Shown here one piece after another: positions 16,217-24,637 of a stretch of 64,000 nt of DNA. The notes beneath the pieces are model-generated. The model ran no database searches and was not told the origin of the DNA. It saw only the letters and a list, made by a program, of their open reading frames with translations. A program made the position numbers and the translations under genes. Source of the stretch: Ilyomonas sp964249755. GTDB taxonomy: Bacteria; Bacteroidota; Bacteroidia; Chitinophagales; Chitinophagaceae. Every line of letters starts with the position of its first letter. Position 1 is the stretch's first letter. The stretch is taken from positions 186,001 to 250,000 of the forward strand of contig CAXUDB010000001.1 of NCBI GenBank assembly GCA_964249755.1, written 5' to 3'.

Positions 16217-19200
16217 ATGAAGTTTATCTCACTCCTTCTCTTTTCCATTCTCTTATCAGTCGGGCTTTTTGCCCAAAACCGGCAGGTAACCGGGCGGATA
16301 ACGGCAGCCAACAGCGATAGTGTATTGGCAGGCGTTTCTATTCGTGTAAAGGGAATCAATAGTGGCACCGTTTCCGGCAACGACGGCTCTTTCTCTATTA
16401 GCGCTGCCGGCAATGCTGTGCTGGTGTTCAGTATTGTAGGCTTTACCGACCAGGAAGTGCCGGTGAACAACCGCAATACCATTAATGTATCTATGGCTTC
16501 TAATGTTGAATCGCTACAGCAAGTGGTGGTAATTGGCTATGGCACGCAAAAACGAAAAGATGTTACCGGCTCCGTTGCCAGTGTTTCATCTGCGCAAATT
16601 GATAAAATTCCGGTTACTAACGTAGGTCAGTCGTTGCAAGGTCGTGCTGCCGGTGTGCAGATCACCAACAATGACGCGGCGCCCGGTGGAAATATATCTA
16701 TCCTGATCAGAGGTATCGGCAGTATCGGAACCGGTGGTAACGATCCGTTATTTGTGATTGATGGCTATCCCACCACGGGAGGCTTAGGTAATATTAATCC
16801 AAATGAAATTGCTACTATTGATATCCTGAAAGATGCATCAGCTACGGCTATTTATGGTATCCGTGCGGCAAACGGTGTAGTGATTATTACTACCAAACGC
16901 GGCCCCAAAAACAGTACGCAGGTTTCAGTGGATGCTTACAATGCATTTCAGAGTAAACCGAAAACTTACGATGTGCTGAATGCGCAGCAATTTGCGACGC
17001 TGGCTAATGAAGTAGCCGCATCCGACTCTCAGCAAAACTTTAAAGTGTTTGGTCCGTGGACAAACCCGAATTCATTAACAAGTGTTGACTGGCAGGATGC
17101 ATTGTACCGCACTGGTTTAACACAGAACTACAGCCTTGGTATCCGCGGCGGCAGCGATAAAGTGCAAACAGCCGCAACCTTTGGATACTATGACCAGAAA
17201 GGTATTGTGCTGGGCTCTTATTTTAAAAGATTCACACTGGGTTTAAACCTTGATTACACGCCTACGAAATGGCTTAGATCTTCTACCAGCGCCAAATACT
17301 CTTACCAGGATGCCAACACCGCTTTTGGTACCGGCTCGCTGGTGCAGCTAAGCGAGTTGCCGCCTACTTTGGATAGCGGTAATAACTTTACCAACCAGAT
17401 AAAAGATGCCAATGGCAACTATGGCTTTTATAACCCTATTTATACCTATGTAGCCAAATACGGCAATCCGGTTTACACCATCGAGAACAACCGGTATAAA
17501 AATATTACCAATTACCTGTTAGCCACTTCGTCTTTAGAAGTTACCCTATTAAAAGGGCTTAGGGTGAAAACCAATTTCGGTATCAATACCAATAATTATT
17601 CAGGCTCTTTCTTCTCACCTGAAGATGACCGTTTGTTGCAGCAATATGGCGGTCAGGCAGGCGCTACTGCCAATGCTTTTTATAATCAGCATATCAACCA
17701 GGATTTTGAATGGTTATGGGAAAACACAATTGCATTCGACCGTACCTTCGGGCAGCATACCATCAACTTTGTGGGCGGTGTTTCGGCACAGAAAAATACC
17801 TACAATGCAATGGGCGGTCAAGGCATACCACCCAACAGCACCATCAGGGATCTGGCGCAGGTTACAAATCTGCAACTTGACCCCGGCGGCAACGGACAAA
17901 CAATTACTTCTATAGCATCTGAATTTGCCAGGGTAACTTACAATTTTGGAGACCGTTATTTGATTACGGGTACGATAAGAAGAGATGGCTCTTCTAAGTT
18001 CGATACAGGACATCAATACGGAGTTTTTCCTTCAGGTGCCATTGCCTGGAGAGTAAAGCAGGAATCTTTCATGAAAAGTGTTGACTGGCTTTACGATCTA
18101 AAAATAAGGGGCAGCTATGGCGAATTGGGTAACCAGCAACCTATTAGCCCCTTCCGTTACCAGGCCCTGTTTTCAACCGGTTTGGGAGCCACCGTTTCAC
18201 CTAACAACCTGGGCTATCCTTTTAATGAAACTTATCAGCGTGGCTATGCGCAAACGCAGCCTGCTAATCCAAACTTGAGATGGGAAACAGATGATGAACT
18301 TGATTTGGGACTGGATGCATCTTTCATGCATGGCGATCTTACTTTAACGGCAGATTACTTTGAAAGAAAATCTAAAAATTTCCTTCTTAATGTTCCGGCG
18401 CCTGCGCAAACCGGTTATAACTTTCTGACCCAGAACGTAGGTAGTATGGAAAATAAAGGTCTGGAACTGGCTTTGAATTACAACCATAAAACAAGAGACC
18501 TTACTTATGGTGTTACTGCCACATTTACTACCTACAAAAACAAACTTACCAGCTTAACATCAGGTACGGATAATATAACCAACCAGATAGCTGGTACAGT
18601 AACTTTAGCCGGTAATGGATGGGGTACATTTTCAAAGACATATGTAGGTGAGCCGATTGGAACTTTTTATGGCTATCAGTCGATAGGCGTCTTTCAAACA
18701 CAGGCACAGATCGATGCTTTGAATGCATCATCAGCTGCTAAGAATCCATCGTATCCTTTTTACCAGAAACCCGTTACAAGACCCGGCGACCGTTATTTTG
18801 CTGATATAAATGGTGATGGTCATGTGGATGCTACCGACCAGACAAGCTTGGGCAGCCCGATTCCTAAGTTTTATGGTGGGTTAGATTTGACGGCTTCTTA
18901 TAAAGGCTTCGACTTCAACGCTTATTTCTATGGTGTGTATGGCAACAAAATTTTGAACTATGAAAAAAGCAACCTGCAAAGCTTTCAAAACAGAAGCTTC
19001 GTAGGCGTTCAAAATGTTAGTGAAGATTTTTATGAAAACCATTGGACACCATCTAATCCTTCCAACACCTATTCAAGAGCTTCTTATAACGATGATGCTA
19101 CCGGCAGCAACGTTCCGTCAAGCGCCTGGATTGAAAACGGCAGCTTCCTGAAATTGAAGAACCTGACGGTTGGATATACGTTGCCGGCAACTTTATCTCA

Positions 19201-19384
19201 GCGGGTTTCGTTATCAAAAGTAAGAGCTTACATATCTACGCAGAACCTGTTCACCATTACCAATTATAGTGGTCTCGATCCTGAAATCGGCATACAGGGT
19301 GGCAATGCATCACAGAACGGAATAGATAATGGCACTTACCCTGGTTCACGCTTTTATACGATTGGCTTAAACGTAACGTTTTAA
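16217..19384 (+). CDS. SusC/RagA family TonB-dependent outer-membrane receptor
   Basis: A 1055-residue importer. The ATG at 16217 opens on a signal peptide (MKFISLLLFSILLSVGLFAQ). Residues about 22-105 form a carboxypeptidase-regulatory-like beta domain (VTGRITAANSDSVLAGVSIR). A TonB-box-like segment VVVIGYGTQKRKDVTGSVAS precedes the plug (about 120-230, with LQGRAAGVQI, IRGIGSIG, DPLFVIDGYP, LKDASATAIYGIRAANGVVI). The rest is the 22-strand barrel ending in an aromatic (VTF). It moves oligosaccharides across the outer membrane together with the SusD lipoprotein encoded 12 bases downstream. The hexuronate genes nearby suggest a uronate-containing glycan. Confidence 0.95.
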   Translation: MKFISLLLFSILLSVGLFAQNRQVTGRITAANSDSVLAGVSIRVKGINSGTVSGNDGSFSISAAGNAVLVFSIVGFTDQEVPVNNRNTINVSMASNVESLQQVVVIGYGTQKRKDVTGSVASVSSAQIDKIPVTNVGQSLQGRAAGVQITNNDAAPGGNISILIRGIGSIGTGGNDPLFVIDGYPTTGGLGNINPNEIATIDILKDASATAIYGIRAANGVVIITTKRGPKNSTQVSVDAYNAFQSKPKTYDVLNAQQFATLANEVAASDSQQNFKVFGPWTNPNSLTSVDWQDALYRTGLTQNYSLGIRGGSDKVQTAATFGYYDQKGIVLGSYFKRFTLGLNLDYTPTKWLRSSTSAKYSYQDANTAFGTGSLVQLSELPPTLDSGNNFTNQIKDANGNYGFYNPIYTYVAKYGNPVYTIENNRYKNITNYLLATSSLEVTLLKGLRVKTNFGINTNNYSGSFFSPEDDRLLQQYGGQAGATANAFYNQHINQDFEWLWENTIAFDRTFGQHTINFVGGVSAQKNTYNAMGGQGIPPNSTIRDLAQVTNLQLDPGGNGQTITSIASEFARVTYNFGDRYLITGTIRRDGSSKFDTGHQYGVFPSGAIAWRVKQESFMKSVDWLYDLKIRGSYGELGNQQPISPFRYQALFSTGLGATVSPNNLGYPFNETYQRGYAQTQPANPNLRWETDDELDLGLDASFMHGDLTLTADYFERKSKNFLLNVPAPAQTGYNFLTQNVGSMENKGLELALNYNHKTRDLTYGVTATFTTYKNKLTSLTSGTDNITNQIAGTVTLAGNGWGTFSKTYVGEPIGTFYGYQSIGVFQTQAQIDALNASSAAKNPSYPFYQKPVTRPGDRYFADINGDGHVDATDQTSLGSPIPKFYGGLDLTASYKGFDFNAYFYGVYGNKILNYEKSNLQSFQNRSFVGVQNVSEDFYENHWTPSNPSNTYSRASYNDDATGSNVPSSAWIENGSFLKLKNLTVGYTLPATLSQRVSLSKVRAYISTQNLFTITNYSGLDPEIGIQGGNASQNGIDNGTYPGSRFYTIGLNVTF

Positions 19385-19396
19385 AAAAGATTAACA

Positions 19397-21157
19397 ATGA
19401 AACAGATTCAGAATATAAAAACGAAAACTAGGGTTGTTATCATCGCGGTGCTTCTTAGCGGTGTATTCATTCCTTTTGCATGTAAGAAAAGCTTCCTGGT
19501 GCAAACCAATACCTTTTCATCTACAGAAGACGCTACTTTTCAAAAATCATCGGATGTAGTATCGCTGGTAAATAGTATTTACGACACATATCAGAATAGT
19601 AATTTATTAAAGAAATCCATCTGGTATTATGCCAACTTCGAGACGCACGACTGGTTCAACTACGGCAATGATATCATCTGGAATTACTATGCTATTCCTG
19701 CCGATTTTTATGCGTTACCCGATTTTTGGAACAATGCCTATATAGGTATAGCTCGCGCCAATGCTGCCTTTGGTGTAATCGAAACGGCAAAAGAAAAAGG
19801 CATTGTTACACCCGAATTAGCACAGCGACTAACTGGCGAAGCCTATTTTTTAAGAGGATCATTTTATTACTATTTGGCCGGTTCTTTTGGCGGCGTTCCG
19901 CTGGAGTTGAATGCCATAACCAATGGATTGACTCCACGCTCTACGCAGGATTCAGTATTCGCGCAGGTAGTATCAGATATGGATAATGCAGCTAATTTAT
20001 TACCCTGGAAAGAAGACTTACCACAGAGCGAATTAGGACGTGCTACCAAAGGTGCAGCTTTAGGTTATGCTGGTGCTGCGCGTATGTGGGTGAAAGATTA
20101 TGCCGGCGCCATCATCAACTTTAATGCACTGGAAGGAAAATATCATCTGCTTTCCAATTTTGTGGATGTACACGAATTTAGCAAACAAAATAATGATGAG
20201 TCGCTATTCGAAGTTCAGTTTGAACTTCCTGCCGGCGGCTCGCAAAGCTGGGATGGAAGCTGGCAGGTGCCTGGCGGCGAATTAGGCTGGATTGATGCCT
20301 TTAGCTGGCCTTGGGAAGTAAGCGGCGAGGGTTACGATTACGGCAATCCAGGTCTTTGGTATTCTTATCAGGCTGGAGATCTTCGTAAACTGGCCACCAT
20401 CTGCGGTCCCGGTGATTCCAGTATTAGTCCCGGCATCATTGCACGCGGCGGCATCAGAAGTTATACCCCGGTAAAATCAGGTTTCACATCAGGCAACCCG
20501 CTTTACATTGGTGATGATGGTAAAGTGATCAATACTTGTGGTACAGCTTCCCACCCCTGGTATGGCGATGAAAACGGCGCTAAACGCACGGGTTATTATT
20601 GCGCCAAGCATTGGAGAGACCCAACGCTTACTGGAAGCAATTCTGATGACAACGGTGTGCAGAAAATCTTTGGTTCGCAGAACCAGATTTTACTTCGCTA
20701 TTCAGAGATTTTGCTCGACAGGGCAGAATGTAAAGTTCGTACCGGCGACGTAGCCGGAGCGATGGCCGACCTGAAACTGGTAAGAGACAGAGCCTTTGGT
20801 GGAACAGCACCTGCCGTAATGCAGGACGGGCTGAACTATGATGGCACTGCATCTGCGCCTATTACTGATCCGTTGCAAATGGTGCTGAGCGAGTACAGGC
20901 ATGAACTGAGCGGCGAATATTCTCTTTTCTACGACCTGCGCAGGGCGGGTACTCAGGAAGCGATAGACTTTATACAAAAAGCGTATGGTACGGTAACCAA
21001 CAGCACGAACCCGGTTCCCAATCCATACGGCCCAACCCATGATGGCAAGTTGCATGGTTTGTTCAACAATTCGCTTACCGCAGAAAGAGAGTTGCTTCCT
21101 ATTCCTCAGGGTGCTATCAGTTTGAATCCGAACTTAACTCAGAATCCTGGATATTAA
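19397..21157 (+). CDS. SusD/RagB family glycan-binding lipoprotein
   Basis: A 586-residue surface lipoprotein partner of the preceding SusC. The N terminus has a signal peptide ending in FACKK; the cysteine near residue 29 would be lipidated. TPR-like helices and a SusD fold follow, with typical segments NAYIGIARANAAFGVIE, ARLTGEAYFLRGSFYYYLAG-like (here GEAYFLRGSFYYYLAGSFGG), ARMWVKDYAGA, and near the end LSEYRHELSGEYSLFYDLRR and ERELLPIPQGAISLNPNLTQ. The last segments are diagnostic of RagB/SusD. It captures the glycan and acts as the lid of SusC. The pair ends in a strong terminator. Confidence 0.95.
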   Translation: MKQIQNIKTKTRVVIIAVLLSGVFIPFACKKSFLVQTNTFSSTEDATFQKSSDVVSLVNSIYDTYQNSNLLKKSIWYYANFETHDWFNYGNDIIWNYYAIPADFYALPDFWNNAYIGIARANAAFGVIETAKEKGIVTPELAQRLTGEAYFLRGSFYYYLAGSFGGVPLELNAITNGLTPRSTQDSVFAQVVSDMDNAANLLPWKEDLPQSELGRATKGAALGYAGAARMWVKDYAGAIINFNALEGKYHLLSNFVDVHEFSKQNNDESLFEVQFELPAGGSQSWDGSWQVPGGELGWIDAFSWPWEVSGEGYDYGNPGLWYSYQAGDLRKLATICGPGDSSISPGIIARGGIRSYTPVKSGFTSGNPLYIGDDGKVINTCGTASHPWYGDENGAKRTGYYCAKHWRDPTLTGSNSDDNGVQKIFGSQNQILLRYSEILLDRAECKVRTGDVAGAMADLKLVRDRAFGGTAPAVMQDGLNYDGTASAPITDPLQMVLSEYRHELSGEYSLFYDLRRAGTQEAIDFIQKAYGTVTNSTNPVPNPYGPTHDGKLHGLFNNSLTAERELLPIPQGAISLNPNLTQNPGY

Positions 21158-21190
21158 GAGAAAGTTTCCTTGAATGATTTGTATATGACA

Positions 21191-21228
21191 GAGAAAGGCT
21201 TTGTAACGTTACAAAGCCTTTCTCTTTT
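21191..21228 (+). terminator. Terminator after susC-susD
   Basis: GAGAAAGGCTTTGTAAC and GTTACAAAGCCTTTCTC form a perfect 17+17 base palindrome ending at 21224, followed by TTTT. It closes the susCD transcript, or partly attenuates it, 28 bases before the GH30-like gene. Confidence 0.9.
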
Positions 21229-21256
21229 ATAAGAACGATTTTATATAAAAAATTTT

Positions 21257-23197
21257 ATGGTAGCTAATGTACTTCGTAGTGCAATCATCATCTTCATAAC
21301 AGTAACCGCAGCAAGCTTTACAACATTCGCCCAGACAGAAATGGAACCTTGGGGAAACATCACAGGCATTCGTGTGAAGGGCCAGTTGATGGAGTTTGAA
21401 AGTAGCTTACGTGTAGTGAGTGCTGATGGTACTGTTCAGGCCACAGCATTAGAACGGCAACGCCCGAAATATACAAGGGACGGCAATAAACAAATCATTA
21501 CCACTCATATTGACAGCTTCTATTTTGCCGAAACGGTAGAAGAAAATGTACAGAAGAGTTCTACCAGCGTGAATGTGATTTTTACAGCAAAAAAAGAAAC
21601 GGATTCGGCACGGCTATTTTTTTGCCTGCGCCTGCCGGCAGCTTATACCAAAGGAGAAATAACAACCCTTGCATCTCAGGCACAATCATCCAAAACAATA
21701 TTTCTTTTCGGTCAAAATAAAGATGTAACACTATCTGCAAAGAAGCTGCTTATAAAGGGTAATGGGCAGCAGCTTTCTCTCTCGTTCGATACGCTGACGC
21801 ACATAACAATTAAAAAGGAAGATAGCAGCTATGTGTTGTACCTTCCCTTGCAGCAAGGCAGCATACAAAATGGCGAAACGGGCAAGATAGACCTTACGAT
21901 AGCAGCCACCGGAACTGTAGATACACGCCCGGTTATCTTTCGCTTGAACACAGAAGATACGGGCAGAACCTTCACCGGCTTTGGTGGCAACTTCCGTTTG
22001 CAGAACCCGAAAACAGACCCGCAGGTAATTGATTATTGTCTGAACAATATGCGCGTTGCATGGGGACGTGTAGAAATGCCTTTTCAATTCTGGCAGCCTA
22101 ACAAAGACAGCCATCCTATTGATTCTGCAAAAATGGGCAAACTGCATCCGCACGTAAGAGAAAGCATGGAGATGGCAGCGCGGCTGGCAAAAATGAATAT
22201 TCCTGTTATCCTTACTGCATGGTCGGCGCCGCGATGGGCAATCACCGGCGACATCAGCAGAGGTCCACGCCCCAATGGTGTTTGGGGCAACCCCCTGGAT
22301 ACAGCCAACATGCAAGCCATCTATCAATCCATCGCCGATTATATTATTTATCTGCGGGACGTATATGATGTAGAAGTAAAAATGTTTTCGTTCAATGAAT
22401 CTGACCTCGGTATCAACATTCGCCAGACAGGCGAAGAACATGCACAACTGATAAAAGGCTTAGGCGCTTATTTTCAATCACGCGGCTTATCAACAAAAAT
22501 GCTGTTGGGCGATAACTCCGATGCCACTACGTATGCTTTCATTGATCCGGCTATGAAAGATGAGGCTACACATCCTTATATCGGCGCTATCTCTTTTCAC
22601 TCATGGCGTGGCTGGGATAAGGAAATATTGCAAAAATGGGCAGATGCTGCGGCACAGATGAAACTGCCATTAATAATAGGAGAGGGCAGTATAGATGCTG
22701 CTGCGTGGGCTTATCCGGCTATCTTTCAGGAGCAGACGTACGCAATAAAAGAAATCAATCTATACACGAGATTAATGGATATCTGCCAGCCGCTAACCAT
22801 ACTGCAATGGCAATTGACGGCCGATTATTCTCCGCTTATCGGCGGTGGTATTTTTGGTAATACTGATTCGTTACATCCGGGTCAGCGCTTCTGGAATTTA
22901 AAGCAACTGGCTTCTGTTCCGAAGGACTTGTCTGCTATGCCAATAGCTACCGATAAGCCTTATATCTCCTGTGCAGCGCAAGGCAACAAAGCGAGGCATG
23001 CTTATGCCATACACATCGTAAATAATGGCGCTACACGACAAGCAGCCGTAACAGGTTTCCCGCCAGAGGTGAAAGGAGTGAAAATGCAGGTGACGAATGC
23101 TGAATGGAACAGGAAAGAAAGCTGGGTAAAAGTAACCGGTGGTTTGGTTAATTTCACTCTTAACAGTGAGAGTTATATCACACTGGTGAGTGAATAA
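21257..23197 (+). CDS. Secreted GH30-like glycoside hydrolase (clan GH-A)
   Basis: A 646-residue secreted enzyme with signal peptide (LRSAIIIFITVTAASFTTFA). Residues about 30-235 are beta-rich, and a (beta/alpha)8 domain starts near 236 with FTGFGGNFRLQNP. That motif matches the N-terminal GFGG signature of GH30. Candidate acid/base is Glu381 in FSFNESDLG and candidate nucleophile Glu476 in IIGEGSID, with about 95 residues between, as in clan GH-A. The motifs are not the textbook GH30 ones, so the family could be a related or unclassified GH-A group. It lies just after the susCD terminator and converges on the lacI-type gene. Its likely role is trimming the imported uronate glycan; the bond cleaved is unknown. 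Confidence 0.7.
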   Translation: MVANVLRSAIIIFITVTAASFTTFAQTEMEPWGNITGIRVKGQLMEFESSLRVVSADGTVQATALERQRPKYTRDGNKQIITTHIDSFYFAETVEENVQKSSTSVNVIFTAKKETDSARLFFCLRLPAAYTKGEITTLASQAQSSKTIFLFGQNKDVTLSAKKLLIKGNGQQLSLSFDTLTHITIKKEDSSYVLYLPLQQGSIQNGETGKIDLTIAATGTVDTRPVIFRLNTEDTGRTFTGFGGNFRLQNPKTDPQVIDYCLNNMRVAWGRVEMPFQFWQPNKDSHPIDSAKMGKLHPHVRESMEMAARLAKMNIPVILTAWSAPRWAITGDISRGPRPNGVWGNPLDTANMQAIYQSIADYIIYLRDVYDVEVKMFSFNESDLGINIRQTGEEHAQLIKGLGAYFQSRGLSTKMLLGDNSDATTYAFIDPAMKDEATHPYIGAISFHSWRGWDKEILQKWADAAAQMKLPLIIGEGSIDAAAWAYPAIFQEQTYAIKEINLYTRLMDICQPLTILQWQLTADYSPLIGGGIFGNTDSLHPGQRFWNLKQLASVPKDLSAMPIATDKPYISCAAQGNKARHAYAIHIVNNGATRQAAVTGFPPEVKGVKMQVTNAEWNRKESWVKVTGGLVNFTLNSESYITLVSE

Positions 23198-23249
23198 AGA
23201 AGAAAGAATGAGGGTTAATAATGCAGTAAGGTATCGTTGAACTGTTTAG

Positions 23250-24293
23250 TTATACCAACACTTCATCTCTCATGCTCGATTCGCGGGCAATGAATTCAGT
23301 AGGCAGCAGATGCGTTTCAAATTGGGTTGCCGGGCGTTTCGCTTCTATGGTTTTGATAAGCAGTTCTGCGGCCACTTTGCCAAGCTCGCAGGTAGGTTGT
23401 TTCACTACAGACAAAGCCGGGGCAAGCAGATCGGTAAACTCCAGGTTATTGAAGCCCGTCAGGCACAGGTCTTCAGGAATGAATAAGTTGTTTAGTTTGC
23501 AGAAACGAAGACAATTCATCATAAGCCGGTCGGTGAGTGCAAATACCGCGTCTGGTTTGTTAGGATGATGCAGCAGCCGGTTCATAGCGGTTTCTATTTC
23601 ATTATAAATTGTCCCGTCGTGCGAGCAATATTTGATTAGCGAAGTATCGGTCTGCATTCCAAAATCTTCCAATGCTTTCTCATAACCAGCTAATCTTTCC
23701 CGGGTAATAGATAAGTTTCCATCGCAGGCAAGCACCGCAATTCTTTTATTGCCGTTCTGAAGCAGGTGAATCGTAGCTTCATAAGCGCCCTGAAAGTTGT
23801 TTGCCACAACAGTGTGGGCGTTGGCATCTTCGGGAATCCGGTCGAAAAAAACAAGCGGAAAACCTCTCTCCTGCAGCGAAGTGAAATGCGAAAAATCTTT
23901 TGTTTCTGCAGCAACCGAAACCAGGCAGCCATCTACGGAGCGCGAAGCAAGGAAACTGATATTGTTCACTTCATTTTCATACTTTTCCATGCTTTGCGTA
24001 ATCACTACATTGTATTCATATTGATGCGCGGCCAATTCAATGCCATTAATCACCTGCGAAAAAAAATGATTGGCTATCTCAGGCACAATCACGCCGATGG
24101 AGCGGCTTTTTCTTTTCTTTAAGCTGAGGGCAATCGGGTTAGGATGATAGTTGTTTTCCTTTGCATATTGCATCACCATCTCTTTGGTGTCAGAGCTGAT
24201 CTCATAACTGTCGCGCAACGCACGGCTGATGGTGGAAGTGGATAAACCTAACGCCTTTGCAATATCTTTGATAGTGACCGGTTCAAATTTCAT
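23250..24293 (-). CDS. LacI/GalR family transcriptional regulator
   Basis: A 347-residue regulator starting at the ATG at 24293 (MKFEPVTIKDIAKALGLS). The N-terminal helix-turn-helix VTIKDIAKALGLSTSTISRA and the hinge helix NPIALSLKKRKS are canonical. The periplasmic-binding-like domain begins SIGVIVPEIANHFFSQVING. Effector-binding residues cannot be assigned, but the position between susCD/GH30 and the hexuronate operon points to a uronate or a pathway intermediate. It is divergent from uxaB, and the 344-base gap between them carries the 18-base site that is repeated upstream of susC. It is the most likely protein to bind both. Confidence 0.93.
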   Translation of the reverse strand: MKFEPVTIKDIAKALGLSTSTISRALRDSYEISSDTKEMVMQYAKENNYHPNPIALSLKKRKSRSIGVIVPEIANHFFSQVINGIELAAHQYEYNVVITQSMEKYENEVNNISFLASRSVDGCLVSVAAETKDFSHFTSLQERGFPLVFFDRIPEDANAHTVVANNFQGAYEATIHLLQNGNKRIAVLACDGNLSITRERLAGYEKALEDFGMQTDTSLIKYCSHDGTIYNEIETAMNRLLHHPNKPDAVFALTDRLMMNCLRFCKLNNLFIPEDLCLTGFNNLEFTDLLAPALSVVKQPTCELGKVAAELLIKTIEAKRPATQFETHLLPTEFIARESSMRDEVLV

Positions 24294-24637
24294 AAAGCAA
24301 TCATTTTTGATATGAACCAAAGCAAACGAAAAGAAGGGGCGCTGCGAACAACTAAGTTATGTAAGCCGCAATCCGTTGATACCAAGATAAACAGGAGATG
24401 AAAAAAGCTGGCGACAGGCTAAAAAAAGTAAACAATCTGCTGTAAATGTACCGTTCTTGTTATACTTTACGATGCCATATAGGAAAGAGTACATGCATCT
24501 GGCAACGATTGCATAAATAATTAAAAAAGCCAGGCGTATTAGTATGAAATATAAAGTAGCATTGCTTTGTAAGCCTGTACGTCTACCTGTTGGGCAACTT
24601 TTCAAACATAGGATAATCTTGTTAACCGCAAAGGAAA
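24294..24637. other. Divergent control region lacI-uxaB
   Basis: Three hundred and forty-four bases between divergent genes with no convincing ORF. It carries the candidate operator at 24499-24516. TAATCTTG at 24613-24620 is a near-consensus -7 box for uxaB, 17 bases before its ATG. No hairpin or riboswitch-like fold is evident. Confidence 0.6.
24499..24516 (-). promoter_or_regulatory. Candidate LacI-type operator, copy B (lacI-uxaB gap)
   Basis: CTGGCAACGATTGCATAA is the reverse complement of TTATGCAATCGTTGCCAG, differing from copy A (15866-15883) at one base of 18. It is about 120 bases before the uxaB ATG. Weaker partial matches are GCAATCTATGC at 29309-29319 before exuT and GCAACGAT at 30816-30823 before the GH97 gene. 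Confidence 0.6.

Noticed and set aside
24357..24605. Minus-strand open frame between lacI and uxaB
   Set aside because: It covers the candidate operator and the control region, has no recognisable protein pattern and only weak codon evidence.
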